Positions 52,612-62,133 of a stretch of DNA of 64,000 nucleotides are shown piece after piece; within the stretch, counting starts at the first letter, position 1, and every line of letters begins with the position of its first letter. A program made the translations under genes and the position numbers. The stretch lies in assembly GCF_009905255.1 (NCBI RefSeq), contig NZ_CP047602.1, positions 2,405,501-2,469,500 on the forward strand, read 5' to 3'. Below the pieces are notes generated by a model that saw nothing but the letters and a program-made list of their open reading frames with translations, made no database searches and was not told the origin of the DNA. Source of the DNA: Thermoanaerobacterium aotearoense (GTDB taxonomy: Bacteria; Bacillota; Thermoanaerobacteria; Thermoanaerobacterales; Thermoanaerobacteraceae).

Positions 52612-53470
52612 AAAGTTCTATCCCCTTATCAATAGTATTAGAAATATATGCATAAAATCCATCAGCCACAAAAGAATCGTAAGCGGCATCCAATTTTTTA
52701 CTATCATCAAAGATGCCGAATACTGTCGGTCCGCTGCCGCTCATAAGGGTACCTAATGCTCCTCTTTCAACCATCATCTTTTTTATATCGCCTATAATAG
52801 GATAATTTCTGATGGTCACCCGCTCTAAATCATTTCCTAATTTCATACAAATGTTTATGATACTTCCCGATCTTATGGCATCAATCATATTTTTAGTATA
52901 ATTATTTTCTATGAAAGCAAGATTGTCATATTCAGTATACACATCTTTCGTCGATACAGATACAGAAGGCCTTACTATTAACAATCTTAAATGTGGCGTT
53001 TCTAAATCTTGAAGCACATCACCTATACCAGAAGCCGCTTTTGTACCGCCTTCTATGCAAAAAGGCACATCAGCACCTAAAGAAGCAGCCAAGTCTTTTA
53101 ATACAGGCAGTTTTATGTTAAGGTTCCAAAGCTTATTTAAAGCGACCAAAGTTGCCGCGGCATTTGAACTGCCGCCAGCAAGTCCTGCTGCAACCGGTAT
53201 GTTTTTTTTAAGTCTAATATGAACACCGTATCCGCCAAATTCCCTTTTTAATAAATCTGCTGCTTTTATGATCAAATTGGATCTATCTGTAGGTACGTCT
53301 TTCCTCTCGCATTCCAAAACTATGTCATCACACATCTCAAATTCTAATTTATCATATAAATCTATCGATTGCAAAACCATCTCAACAAAATGGTATCCAT
53401 CATCTCTTTTCCCTTTGACATCAAGTGCCAAGTTTATTTTTGCGTACGACTTCGCCTTTAGTTTGTTCAT
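52604..53470 (-). CDS. ispE: 4-diphosphocytidyl-2-C-methyl-D-erythritol kinase
   Basis: A 288-residue GHMP kinase: KSYAKINLALDVKGKRDDGYH at the N-terminus, the ATP loop VAAGLAGGSSNAAAT and the C-terminal LMSGSGPTVFGIF. It phosphorylates the C2 hydroxyl of CDP-methylerythritol in the MEP isoprenoid pathway. ATG 53470 is used, as the frame-opening TTG 53476 sits too near the GGAAG site. The Bacillus order veg-sspF-ispE is echoed by veg further up the same strand. Confidence 0.95.
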   Translation of the reverse strand: MNKLKAKSYAKINLALDVKGKRDDGYHFVEMVLQSIDLYDKLEFEMCDDIVLECERKDVPTDRSNLIIKAADLLKREFGGYGVHIRLKKNIPVAAGLAGGSSNAAATLVALNKLWNLNIKLPVLKDLAASLGADVPFCIEGGTKAASGIGDVLQDLETPHLRLLIVRPSVSVSTKDVYTEYDNLAFIENNYTKNMIDAIRSGSIINICMKLGNDLERVTIRNYPIIGDIKKMMVERGALGTLMSGSGPTVFGIFDDSKKLDAAYDSFVADGFYAYISNTIDKGIELYE

Positions 53471-53573
53471 TATCAATTCACTTCCACAAAAAATTTACGC
53501 TATAATATATATTATACATTATACACGAAAATCCTTCTATATATGTTTAAATCAACAAATAAATTTTCTCTAA

Positions 53574-53610
53574 TAAAAATAAAGTTGGAATAATCATGAA
53601 TTCCAACTTT
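53574..53610 (-). terminator. Terminator after the DUF3794-LysM gene
   Basis: In the minus sense, AAAGTTGGAA and TTCCAACTTT pair over ten bases, followed by ATTTTTATT. It lies about 10 bases after the stop. Confidence 0.8.
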
Positions 53611-53620
53611 AGCCTAAATC

Positions 53621-55153
53621 TCATATTTTATTAGGTATTATAAGCTTCGACCCAGCCAAAATCCTCTCGTCCTTTAATTCATTTACTTTAATTATTTCCT
53701 CTTTAGAAGTCCTATACCTTTTAGCTATATCCCAAAGCTCATCATCTTTTTGGACCATGTATATTGTAATGCTGTGTCTATTTTCTTCGCTTCTTAAATC
53801 TTCAGCTTCTTTCGCATCTATAAGCACATCGTACTTGCTAATTTTAAAAGCATCCACAGTTGCATCTACTACAAATTTAAGTTCTGCCTCTTTCATGGCC
53901 ATAATATCATAGGAAATATGCGTTACTTTTAAATCGATGAAAAGATCTCCGTCATCTATAGGCACATCTAAAAACGTCTTAAACTGTGTTTCATCTTTAT
54001 AAGACATGGGATTGCCATTATCACCTATATATACGATGTTATAATCGATCACACCTTCTAAGATGGCTTTTCCATCCTTTAAAGCATAGTCTGAAAGTAC
54101 AGGATATGCAACAACATCAATTATTCTCCTGACATTGTTTCTAAATTCCACATTTTCTTTAAATATGGCTTGTGATTTAAAACGCCCTTGCTGACTTATG
54201 GCTTCTATTTTCTCGATTACAGGCTCAACATTTCTATTGATGCCGTATATGTCTACTGGGATCTCAGTTTCATCTTTTTCTGTTACAACAGCATCAGTCT
54301 TTAAAACCAATTCTATGTCGATTATCCTGTTGTCTCCGCTTTCATCAGGCAAAATTTCTATGTTTTTCTCTATTATTCTTTCATAAGTATTGGCATTCAT
54401 ATAGCTTAATGCACCAGGCACGTCTATAAAATTCGCGTAGTTTAGGTCACATTCTTCATAGCCGTACTCATCCTTCGAATCGCCTTCGTACACTATATAC
54501 ACGTGGACACTGCCCTGTATTATGACGCGGTTATCTGTTATTTTAGGCTCATCAGGCTTTATGATCATGTCAGTTTTTAATATTTTGGAAACATTAGGTT
54601 CACCGTCAGAAATCTTAACTTGTTCTTTCAAGAAAGTCTCTGCGCTGTTTTGACCTACTATATTTGCCAATTTGATGGTCTTTTTCAGATACTCTATACC
54701 TTCATCACTTTGTATTCCCACTATGGCCTCTTTCTTTTCTTTTGCAAATGCTCTGCCAGATACGCTTACTATGGCTTTTACATTCATCTTGCGGCTATTT
54801 ATAAGAGAAAAATCTACATGTTCTACTCTGCAGTTGACAATGGATTTACACTTTGAGTCAACACCGCTAATCTCTAAAAAATGCGTAAAATCCACGGACT
54901 TGTTAATTCGAAGGAGCTTTTTGTCCTTATCAGCTACATATAGTATGTTTAGCTTAAGCTGCCCATCAACTTGAATCTTGCCGTCGCTTTCGACAACGTC
55001 GTTTATTACAGATTCTCCCAAAACCGCAATCACATTTATGGCATCAGGCATATCTTCCGGCACTATTACGTCGCTTTCTATAAGAGCCTGACTATCTTCC
55101 CCGCCTACAAACCTGTCATAACTTATGGGATTTGTCAATGCACCTTGTAACAT
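53621..55153 (-). CDS. DUF3794 and LysM domain protein
   Basis: A 510-residue protein with two to three DUF3794-type beta domains (residues about 20-130, 155-250 and 300-410; repeated VHVYIVYEGD / LNILYVADKDKK / IDYNIVYIGDNG strands) and a C-terminal LysM motif (YMVQKDDELWDIAKRYRTSKEEIIKVNELKDERILAGSKLIIP). LysM binds peptidoglycan-type glycans; the architecture recalls spore coat or cortex proteins of the SafA/SipL type. SipL, which works with SpoIVA in clostridia, has exactly DUF3794 plus LysM, so this is a likely SipL-like coat morphogen. ATG 55153 has AGGAGG seven bases upstream. Confidence 0.88.
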   Translation of the reverse strand: MLQGALTNPISYDRFVGGEDSQALIESDVIVPEDMPDAINVIAVLGESVINDVVESDGKIQVDGQLKLNILYVADKDKKLLRINKSVDFTHFLEISGVDSKCKSIVNCRVEHVDFSLINSRKMNVKAIVSVSGRAFAKEKKEAIVGIQSDEGIEYLKKTIKLANIVGQNSAETFLKEQVKISDGEPNVSKILKTDMIIKPDEPKITDNRVIIQGSVHVYIVYEGDSKDEYGYEECDLNYANFIDVPGALSYMNANTYERIIEKNIEILPDESGDNRIIDIELVLKTDAVVTEKDETEIPVDIYGINRNVEPVIEKIEAISQQGRFKSQAIFKENVEFRNNVRRIIDVVAYPVLSDYALKDGKAILEGVIDYNIVYIGDNGNPMSYKDETQFKTFLDVPIDDGDLFIDLKVTHISYDIMAMKEAELKFVVDATVDAFKISKYDVLIDAKEAEDLRSEENRHSITIYMVQKDDELWDIAKRYRTSKEEIIKVNELKDERILAGSKLIIPNKI

Positions 55154-55243
55154 TTTTTTACCTCCTCGTATTAAATATATGATCAAATATAGAAGCTATA
55201 TTTATCTAATATAATAATATAAAAGGAGGTATAAAAATATGCT

Positions 55244-55274
55244 AAAAACAAAAACCGATAACAATCGGTTTTTG
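55244..55274 (-). terminator. Rho-independent terminator after veg
   Basis: In the minus sense, AAAAACCGAT and ATCGGTTTTT form a ten-pair stem with a four-base loop, followed by GTTTTTAGC. It starts right at the veg stop. Confidence 0.85.
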
Positions 55275-55547
55275 CTACATGCATCGTATTTCTTTTTCAC
55301 CTTTCATAAGTGTAAGCTCAACTGTATCTGTCAAAATGTCAGAATAACTATATGAGACCCTGCGGGTTGTTCCATGTCCATCTATGACAATAATAAAAAT
55401 GCTGGGATATGTTTTTTCTAAAAATCCTTCACGGATTATTGTCTTCTTTCTGCCACCGTTAGTTTTTAGCCGGACTCTGGCGCCAACATGGTCATCCAGC
55501 TTCTTTTTAATCTCATGTAGGGCTAATCTATCGGCCAATTTTATCAC
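55275..55547 (-). CDS. veg: Veg protein homologue
   Basis: A 90-residue small beta-rich protein: KLDDHVGARVRLKTNGGRKKTI followed by REGFLEKTYPSIFIIVID and RRVSYSYSDILTDTVEL. It is the Veg family, conserved in Firmicutes next to ispE, yabG and spoVT; Bacillus Veg stimulates biofilm formation by interfering with the repressor SinR. A textbook promoter (TTGACA, 17 bases, TATAAT) precedes it, as for the strongly expressed Bacillus veg gene. Confidence 0.95.
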   Translation of the reverse strand: MIKLADRLALHEIKKKLDDHVGARVRLKTNGGRKKTIIREGFLEKTYPSIFIIVIDGHGTTRRVSYSYSDILTDTVELTLMKGEKEIRCM

Positions 55548-55568
55548 TCCTTACAAAATTCTGAAAAT

Positions 55569-55597
55569 ATTATAACACATTTTTCATCCTTTGTCAA
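55569..55597 (-). promoter_or_regulatory. Consensus sigma-A promoter for veg
   Basis: In the minus sense TTGACA, 17 bases, TATAAT: a perfect match to the sigma-A consensus, about 20 bases upstream of the veg start. Confidence 0.9.
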
Positions 55598-55705
55598 ATA
55601 AAATATATTATTATACCAGTGAAAATGTAGTTTGTCAACAAATCAATTCATGCTTAAAAGCACAAATAAATGCGCTAAATAGAGAAATATCCGACATAAG
55701 CCGGG

Positions 55706-55735
55706 AAAAATTAATAGCGAGTCAGTTGACTCGCT
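55706..55735 (-). terminator. Rho-independent terminator after yabG
   Basis: In the minus sense, AGCGAGTCA and TGACTCGCT pair over nine bases, followed by ATTAATTTTT. Confidence 0.8.
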
Positions 55736-56582
55736 AAAATTTAGCCTTTGGAACGCCATATCTGAACTTTCCCATCGTCTGCAGTCCGCCAATCCCTGCT
55801 GAACCTGTGATGGTGTCTTCTATAAGCTCTTCGATTTTTACTATCTCATTTATATGAGCGTAAGCTACTTTTTCACACACCAAAACGGGATCAAGGCAGT
55901 GTATCAACACTCTTTCAGGGGAGCTTGCATAATTTGCTCCAGATGATATTAATGCTTCGTAATTAGACTGGCAAGCACCTGCAAAAATCACCAAATCGTC
56001 CAGAGATGGCTCATAGCTTCTGGCTTTTTTTACAGCTTCTACAAAATACTTTGAGTTTCTGTAATTGTTTAGATCTGAATAGTTTCTAGTGTTCTTTACG
56101 CCATCGTGTCCTGTCAGCACCAGTATATCCGGTTTGTATTTATTTAGTAGAGCCACCACCTTATCAGGCTGCTCTTTTTCATCTACTATTTCTCCATAAG
56201 CCACTATATTTGCTTTTTTGTATGCATCTAAGCAAATATTCAGATACCCTTCATCGCCGTCTATATGGAGAACCGTACCGGGTTTGCCGTACGGCTCACT
56301 TCGGTTTGATCGCATCACATTCGATTTCCTCAAATCTTTTGATTGAGCAATCTTTTTAATTATATAATTTGCCTTTCTCTGATATGGTTCATCGTATTCG
56401 TTAATCCTTGTCAATGAAGCCGGCATAAGATCATCTTCAGGTGCATCAGCAACAATTCGCATATTTAGTCCGTGCAAAAGGTAATGTCTTGTTCCTCTAT
56501 TTTCTATGACATCTATGACTTTAAACAGCAAATCAAAACCGTGTGATTTCCTCACTACTATGTCATTGACTTTAAAAGGCAT
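55734..56582 (-). CDS. yabG: Sporulation-specific protease YabG
   Basis: A 282-residue protein matching YabG: HYLLHGLNMRIVADAPEDDL near the start, VLHIDGDEGYLNICLDAYKK, LVLTGHDGVKN with the likely catalytic histidine, and IFAGACQSNYEALI with the likely catalytic cysteine. YabG is a mother-cell cysteine protease that trims spore coat proteins such as SpoIVA-associated and cortex proteins. The gene is a single unit between veg and spoVT, with a terminator immediately downstream. CATATTATA at its promoter region fits a sigma-K -10, but the -35 is unclear. Confidence 0.95.
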   Translation of the reverse strand: MPFKVNDIVVRKSHGFDLLFKVIDVIENRGTRHYLLHGLNMRIVADAPEDDLMPASLTRINEYDEPYQRKANYIIKKIAQSKDLRKSNVMRSNRSEPYGKPGTVLHIDGDEGYLNICLDAYKKANIVAYGEIVDEKEQPDKVVALLNKYKPDILVLTGHDGVKNTRNYSDLNNYRNSKYFVEAVKKARSYEPSLDDLVIFAGACQSNYEALISSGANYASSPERVLIHCLDPVLVCEKVAYAHINEIVKIEELIEDTITGSAGIGGLQTMGKFRYGVPKAKF

Positions 56583-56654
56583 AAAGATCCCCCCACAACA
56601 TTATAGTCATTTTCATATACTATAATATGCAGGGTTCTATATACTTGCTATATA

Positions 56655-57206
56655 TTATTCTTCCATTTGTTTTCCTAAGAATGTAGCAGCTGTCTCAGCT
56701 ATCTTGGCCTCAACATCGGTAAGGGCGACACCACTTTCTCTCGTAAAGATTATTACAGTTCCAATCGTATCACCCCGTGAAATAATCGGAACTATAACCT
56801 GTGATACAGGCATAAATTCCTGCCCTTCTGCTATTGCAATAGTGCCTTTGTCCTTTCCTTCGCCAAGTATTACAGTCCTTTTTTCCTCCATGTACTTTTC
56901 CAACTCTGGACTTATCGGTTTGTCAATCAATTCCTTCTTAGGCATACCTGCCACAGCAATGACGTTGTCGCCATCTGTTATGCAAACAGGTTGTTTTGTT
57001 GATTGATATATGCTGTCTGCGTATTCTTGTGCAAAATCTCCAAGTTCACTTATAGGAGAGTACTTCTTTAATATTATTTCACCTTCTCTGTCAGTAAAAA
57101 TCTCTAAAGGATCACCTTCTCTAATCCTCAATGTCCTTCTTATTTCCTTTGGAATTACAACTCTTCCAAGGTCATCTATTCTTCTAACAATTCCAGTCGC
57201 TTTCAA
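56655..57206 (-). CDS. spoVT: Stage V sporulation protein T
   Basis: A 183-residue regulator: an AbrB-like swapped-hairpin DNA-binding domain (KATGIVRRIDDLGRVVIPKEIRRTL, residues 1-50), then a GAF-like C-terminal domain (CITDGDNVIAVAGMPKKELI, VIVPIISRGDTIGTVIIF). It tunes forespore sigma-G genes. The start is TTG 57206, with GGAGG eight bases upstream, giving the family N-terminus. The 57242 opening has no ribosome site. A sigma-G-like promoter lies 40 bases upstream, consistent with its autoregulated forespore expression. Confidence 0.95.
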   Translation of the reverse strand: MKATGIVRRIDDLGRVVIPKEIRRTLRIREGDPLEIFTDREGEIILKKYSPISELGDFAQEYADSIYQSTKQPVCITDGDNVIAVAGMPKKELIDKPISPELEKYMEEKRTVILGEGKDKGTIAIAEGQEFMPVSQVIVPIISRGDTIGTVIIFTRESGVALTDVEAKIAETAATFLGKQMEE

Positions 57207-57245
57207 ATTATGTACCTCCATTTCCTGAAATTTTAAGTTCAAGAT

Positions 57246-57275
57246 TAGTATTTATGCATTTCCATTATTTTATAC
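57246..57275 (-). promoter_or_regulatory. Sigma-G-like promoter for spoVT
   Basis: In the minus sense GTATA, 18 bases, AATACTA. The -10 matches six of seven bases of CATWMTA and the -35 fits GHATR. Bacillus spoVT is known to be sigma-G dependent. Confidence 0.6.
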
Positions 57276-57276
57276 A

Positions 57277-57307
57277 TAAAAAAAGACACTTCTTTTAAGT
57301 GTCTTTT
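57277..57307 (-). terminator. Rho-independent terminator after the PrsA-like gene
   Basis: In the minus sense, AAAAGACACTT and AAGTGTCTTTT form an 11-pair stem around a five-base loop, continued by TTTT. Confidence 0.85.
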
Positions 57308-58211
57308 ATATCGTTACTTTTATGTTTTGCGGAAATTTCTCGATTTTAGCTGCTTTCTTTAAAGCTTCTGATTTCTGATTAAATATGTCTTGCTTTTTGT
57401 TGCTTTCCAAGTAGGATATTATGCTGCTTTTTGCTTCATCAAAAGACTTTGTGTATTTTGCTTCTGATTTAATTATGTGGTATCCGTACTGTGTCTTGAC
57501 AGGCTTTGATATCTCTCCAGGCTTTAGGGCAAATGCAGCATCTTCAAATTCTTGCACCATTGTGCCTCTTGTAAACTCTCCAAGTTCACCGCCATTGTCC
57601 TTTGTAGAAGTATCTATCGAATATTGCTTTGCAAGATCCGCAAAGTTAGCACCCTTCATAAGCTTATCGTATATTTCATTGGCAGTCTTTTCGTCAGAAA
57701 CTAATATGTGGCTGGCCTTAACTACCTCAAACTGGCTTTTATTGTCGTTATAATATTTTAAAGCTTCACTGTCAGTGACTTTTACATTCTTCGTCCAGCT
57801 ATCTACAAGCTTGTTTATAAGGACGTTGTCTTTCGCCATCTCTTTGGTGACTTTGCTGTTTGTAGCTTTTTCCGCATTGTATTCATCGGTTATTTCTTTG
57901 TCTGTTGCTGTAAACTTCTCTTTTTCAGCTTCTTTTAGAAGAAGCTTCTCAAGGATCAGATTATCTAAGACAGAATTCTCAACTACGTCAATAAACTTTT
58001 GCTCATTGTAGTTTTGATTCCAGATGTCTTTGGTGTACTGCGGATCGCTTTCTATCTGTGCTTTAACCTGATTAAACGAATCCTGATATTCTTTTAGCGT
58101 TATGTCTTGTCCGTCAACTTTTGCAACGATGTTTTTATTTACGCCACAAGAAGTCAGTGTAGTAAGCGCAAGCGTCAATGCTAAAATTGCTCCTAATCTT
58201 TTAAGCTTCAA
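57306..58211 (-). CDS. PrsA/SurA-like peptidyl-prolyl isomerase lipoprotein
   Basis: A protein of about 301 residues: lipoprotein signal ([13 protein letters not shown], lipobox LTSC), a SurA-type N-terminal chaperone domain, a parvulin PPIase domain ([54 protein letters not shown]) and a helical tail. It helps exported proteins fold outside the membrane. Start choice: AAAGGATG sits six bases before the TTG at 58211, which I used; ATG 58220 is an alternative. It ends in its own terminator and follows mfd. Confidence 0.9.
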   Translation of the reverse strand: MKLKRLGAILALTLALTTLTSCGVNKNIVAKVDGQDITLKEYQDSFNQVKAQIESDPQYTKDIWNQNYNEQKFIDVVENSVLDNLILEKLLLKEAEKEKFTATDKEITDEYNAEKATNSKVTKEMAKDNVLINKLVDSWTKNVKVTDSEALKYYNDNKSQFEVVKASHILVSDEKTANEIYDKLMKGANFADLAKQYSIDTSTKDNGGELGEFTRGTMVQEFEDAAFALKPGEISKPVKTQYGYHIIKSEAKYTKSFDEAKSSIISYLESNKKQDIFNQKSEALKKAAKIEKFPQNIKVTI

Positions 58212-58258
58212 TGCATTCATCCTTTCATTACTGTTTATATACTCATTATATATCAGTT

Positions 58259-61200
58259 TTAATTTATCTGCAAACATTTAATCTTGCTGACCAAATTGAT
58301 CAATTCCTTCAATAAGTCTTCCTTTTTGCCGTACTTATAAGTGATGTATGGTGGAATTTGGCCCGAAAACATTATTTTACCTTTAAATTCATTGACTAAG
58401 GCATCAACTATTCTTGAATTTATGGACTTGTTGTCCTTAAACTTCAAGATTATAGAATTACCTCTTTCAGTAATTTCCAATATATTTGCATCTCTTGCCA
58501 GCGCTTTTAAATAAGCCACATCGATGAGAGCTTCTACAGCTTTTGGGTACTCTTTAAACCTGTCTATAAGCTCATCCTTTATGTCTTCAACATCTTTTTC
58601 ATTTTCGATGGAAGAAATCTTTTTATACATTTCAAGCCTTTGATTTTCATCTTCAATGTACTCTTTATCTATATAAGCGCTAACTTTAATGTCGATTGCT
58701 GTATTAGGCTTGTCTTCTTCAGATATTCCTTTTAAGTTTTTGATCGCCTCGTCGAGAAGCCTCAAGTACATATCATACCCTACAGCATCTATATGACCGT
58801 GTTGCTCAGCTCCTAAAAGATTACCAGCACCTCTTATCTCTAAATCCCTCATGGCGATTTTAAACCCGGAACCAAATTCAGTAAACTCCTTTATTGCTTC
58901 AAGCCTTTTTTCTGCAACTTCTGTAATAACCTTATCTTTCCTGTAAGTAAAATACGCATAAGCCAATCTATTAGATCTTCCGACTCTTCCTCTTAATTGG
59001 TACAATTGAGAAAGCCCCATCTTATCTGAGTCATACACTATTATGGTATTTACATTTGGTATGTCCAAGCCCGTTTCAATTATCGTAGTACAAACTAATA
59101 TGTCATATTCCCTGTTTAAGAATCCTATCATGATATCTTCCAGTCTTCCTTCATCCATCTGACCATGTGCAACAGCAATACGTGCTTCAGGCACCAACTC
59201 TTTTAAAATCGAAGCCATTCTTTCTATGCCATCAATTCTGTTGTAGACAAAGTAAACTTGTCCTCCACGTCCCAGCTCTCTTAAAATCGCATCTCTTATG
59301 AGATCTTCATTAAATTCCACCACGTACGTTTGAACTGGATACCTATCTTCAGGAGGATTCTCCAATACGCTCATATCCCTTATACCTACAAGGGACATGT
59401 GAAGCGTCCTTGGAATAGGCGTTGCAGAAAGAGACAACACATCGATGTTTTCCTTCAGTTTTTTAATCTTCTCCTTATGCTTTACACCAAATCTTTGCTC
59501 CTCATCTATGATTAAAAGACCAAGGTCTTTAAACTTCACATCGTTTTGCAAAATCTTATGTGTCCCCACCAGAATATCTACAGTACCATCAGCTACCATT
59601 TTAATTATTTGCGATTGCTCCTTATTGCTTCTAAAACGCGAAAGCATCTCGATCTTGACTGGAAAATCTTTGAACCTTTGCACAAAATTATTGTAGTGCT
59701 GTTCGGCTAATATCGTCGTCGGGCACAAAAAGGCCACCTGCTTGCCATCTGCAACAGCTTTAAATGCGGCTCTAAGTGCTACTTCTGTCTTTCCATATCC
59801 TACATCACCGCAAAGCAATCTGTCCATGGGTTTATCGCTTTCCATGTCTTTTTTTATTTCTTCTATGCACCTAAGCTGATCTTCCGTCTCCTCGTACGGA
59901 AACCTTTCTTCGAAGTCTTTTTGCCACGGCGTATCCTTAGAAAAAGCATATCCCTTCATTGTCTGCCTTTTTGCATACAGCTTAATCAAGTCCTTCGCTA
60001 TATCTTCAACGGCCTTTTTAGCCCTTTTCTTAAGCTTAGACCAATCGCTGCTGCCTAACTTATTTAGTTTTGGCGGTTTGTCTTCTGGACCTATGTATTT
60101 TTGCACCAAATCCAACTGTTCAACAGGCACAAACAACTTGTCATCGCCAGCGTATTTTATCTTAAGGTAATCTTTCGTAACACCATCAACAGTTATTTTC
60201 TCGATTCCTTCATATTTGCCTATGCCATAATTTACATGGACAACGTATGAACCAACAGTGAGTTCTGTAAAATTCTTAATCCTTCCACTATTTTTAACTT
60301 TAAGTGATTTTTTCGACCTCCTCGATTGGCCAAAAATCTCGACATCGCTTATAAGGGCAAATTTGGCATCTACGTACTCAAATCCTTTGCTTATTGTGCC
60401 TGGATAAATTAACACACCGCCCTCTGGTATGTCGTACTCTTCGTCTTCTATGATAGGAATTTCTAATCCATACCCTATAAGTGAATTTCTCAATAGTTTT
60501 CCTCTCTCTAAATTGCTGGAAAGCATGACAACTTTATATCCAGAACTTTTATAGAACTTAAGATCATCTGCCAGAAGATCCAATTTTCCATGAAAAGAAT
60601 GCATCGTCCTTGATACAAAATTAACGATTTTTTTTACTTGTATATTTTCATCAGACTTTACAATTGTGTTCATCAAAATCAGCGATTTATCCGAAAGCTT
60701 CTTTAAAATGTCGTCATAACCAAACAAAAGGTTCGACTGATCAGGTATGACTTCTCCAGATAAAAGCAACGACTTAAAATTCTCATTAAACTCCTTAACG
60801 ATGTTTGAGGCCCTTTCTTTCACCCTCAAATTCTCATCTACTATTATAAAAGCACCATCAAAATAATCAACAATAGAATAAAGATTGTCGTAAAAAAAGC
60901 CTATCAATTCTCCTATATTTGTTATATTTCTGGTTTCAGAGATATTCTCCATTATTTCGTCAAACTTTTTCTTAATCTTTTCTGCTCTGCCGCTTTGTGT
61001 CTCTTTTATTTTTGAAATGTAGGAATTCACCCTCTTGCTTAAATTAGAAAGCCCTTTTTTAATGTTCTCATCTTCCAGAACAAACTCTCTTGCAGGAAAC
61101 AATTCAACTTCGTCTACATTGTCCAAAGACCTTTGCGTGAATGTATCAAAGCTTCTTATGGAATCAATTTCATCATCAAAAAGCTCTATCCTAAAACCTT

Positions 61201-61759
61201 CTTCTTCCATAGGCGAGAAAAAATCAATTATACCGCCACGTATGCTAAACTGCCCTTTGCCCTCCACCATAGGCACTCTTTCATATCCCATAGTGACAAA
61301 AAACGATGAAAGCTCATTTAAATCAATCGTATCTCCAATTTTGTATTTCCTTTTGTACTTTAAAAACACATCTTTAGGAGCAACTTTGTTTAAAACGCCA
61401 TCTATTGAAGCGACAAATGCATAGGGCTTATCATCAAGAATTTTCCTGATAGCAGCAAGTTTTTTGCCAGTTATGTCTAAACTGGATGCATCCACTTTGT
61501 AAAAAAGTGCATCTCTTGATGGAATCAAATATGCATCGCCATTTAACAGTGAACTTAAATCTTCATGCATCAACTTGGCTTCCACATCATTGTATGTTAT
61601 AAAAAGCACTTTTTTCCCAAGCTTCTTTACAATGTAATGAGCAATATGTGCTTTTTGAGAATCAGTTAGACCGTATATTAAAAGCGGGAGTCTCTCGTCT
61701 GTAAGAGCCTCATTTATTTCCCCAACCTCTCTTAAATTTTCTATTGGCTTTATAAACAA
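58259..61759 (-). CDS. mfd: Transcription-repair coupling factor Mfd
   Basis: A protein of about 1,166 residues, the usual size: UvrB-homology region, RNA-polymerase interaction domain ([19 protein letters not shown]), SF2 helicase with Walker [17 protein letters not shown] motif [10 protein letters not shown] and the TRG region, and a C-terminal autoinhibitory domain. It removes stalled RNA polymerase at lesions and recruits UvrA. The frame opens at 61792 inside the upstream gene; TTG 61759 has GAGGTG six bases upstream and gives MFIKPIENL, so I used it. It follows the PrsW-like gene after five bases. Confidence 0.98.
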   Translation of the reverse strand: MFIKPIENLREVGEINEALTDERLPLLIYGLTDSQKAHIAHYIVKKLGKKVLFITYNDVEAKLMHEDLSSLLNGDAYLIPSRDALFYKVDASSLDITGKKLAAIRKILDDKPYAFVASIDGVLNKVAPKDVFLKYKRKYKIGDTIDLNELSSFFVTMGYERVPMVEGKGQFSIRGGIIDFFSPMEEEGFRIELFDDEIDSIRSFDTFTQRSLDNVDEVELFPAREFVLEDENIKKGLSNLSKRVNSYISKIKETQSGRAEKIKKKFDEIMENISETRNITNIGELIGFFYDNLYSIVDYFDGAFIIVDENLRVKERASNIVKEFNENFKSLLLSGEVIPDQSNLLFGYDDILKKLSDKSLILMNTIVKSDENIQVKKIVNFVSRTMHSFHGKLDLLADDLKFYKSSGYKVVMLSSNLERGKLLRNSLIGYGLEIPIIEDEEYDIPEGGVLIYPGTISKGFEYVDAKFALISDVEIFGQSRRSKKSLKVKNSGRIKNFTELTVGSYVVHVNYGIGKYEGIEKITVDGVTKDYLKIKYAGDDKLFVPVEQLDLVQKYIGPEDKPPKLNKLGSSDWSKLKKRAKKAVEDIAKDLIKLYAKRQTMKGYAFSKDTPWQKDFEERFPYEETEDQLRCIEEIKKDMESDKPMDRLLCGDVGYGKTEVALRAAFKAVADGKQVAFLCPTTILAEQHYNNFVQRFKDFPVKIEMLSRFRSNKEQSQIIKMVADGTVDILVGTHKILQNDVKFKDLGLLIIDEEQRFGVKHKEKIKKLKENIDVLSLSATPIPRTLHMSLVGIRDMSVLENPPEDRYPVQTYVVEFNEDLIRDAILRELGRGGQVYFVYNRIDGIERMASILKELVPEARIAVAHGQMDEGRLEDIMIGFLNREYDILVCTTIIETGLDIPNVNTIIVYDSDKMGLSQLYQLRGRVGRSNRLAYAYFTYRKDKVITEVAEKRLEAIKEFTEFGSGFKIAMRDLEIRGAGNLLGAEQHGHIDAVGYDMYLRLLDEAIKNLKGISEEDKPNTAIDIKVSAYIDKEYIEDENQRLEMYKKISSIENEKDVEDIKDELIDRFKEYPKAVEALIDVAYLKALARDANILEITERGNSIILKFKDNKSINSRIVDALVNEFKGKIMFSGQIPPYITYKYGKKEDLLKELINLVSKIKCLQIN

Positions 61760-61764
61760 TGCAA

Positions 61765-62133
61765 TCACCTCAACATAATCCAATTCCAGCACCCATGAAT
61801 GACGGCTGTCATAAAAATAGCAGCATATATATTTATCTGTCTTAAAACGTAAAAAGCAACAATTCCAAAAACAAGGTGTGTGGCAATGCTTAAAACTGAT
61901 GCCTTAAAATTTATTTCTTTTGGTGATTCAACAAAATCCTTAAAGGCTTCTACAACCCCAAACACGAAATGAACGCCAATAACACTGCCAAAGATGTATC
62001 CAATAGCAGTTTTTGACGATTCTTCAACAAGCGGCACGCCGTATATTACAGCTTTGTCACCGTACATATCCACAACAAGTTTATTCAAAAAGTAGGACAA
62101 AATTGCGCTTATAAAACCACCTACGATAAACAT
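61765..62133 (-). CDS. Small PrsW-like membrane protein
   Basis: A 122-residue protein with four transmembrane segments and the PrsW-type pattern: VEESSK (EExxK, about residues 36-41), FGVVEAF (FxxxE), a mid-protein THLVFG histidine and a C-terminal HGCWNW histidine. PrsW is an intramembrane metalloprotease that cleaves anti-sigma factors; typical members exceed 200 residues, so this is a compact form with the core helices. Whether it cleaves anything is unknown. It overlaps the end of pth by 13 bases and has only a weak ribosome site, so translation is probably coupled. Confidence 0.7.
   Translation of the reverse strand: MFIVGGFISAILSYFLNKLVVDMYGDKAVIYGVPLVEESSKTAIGYIFGSVIGVHFVFGVVEAFKDFVESPKEINFKASVLSIATHLVFGIVAFYVLRQINIYAAIFMTAVIHGCWNWIMLR

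Noticed and set aside
56583-56640. Sigma-K promoter for yabG
   Set aside because: CATATTATA fits the -10 consensus, but no AC-type -35 sits at the right distance, so I mention it only in the gene entry.
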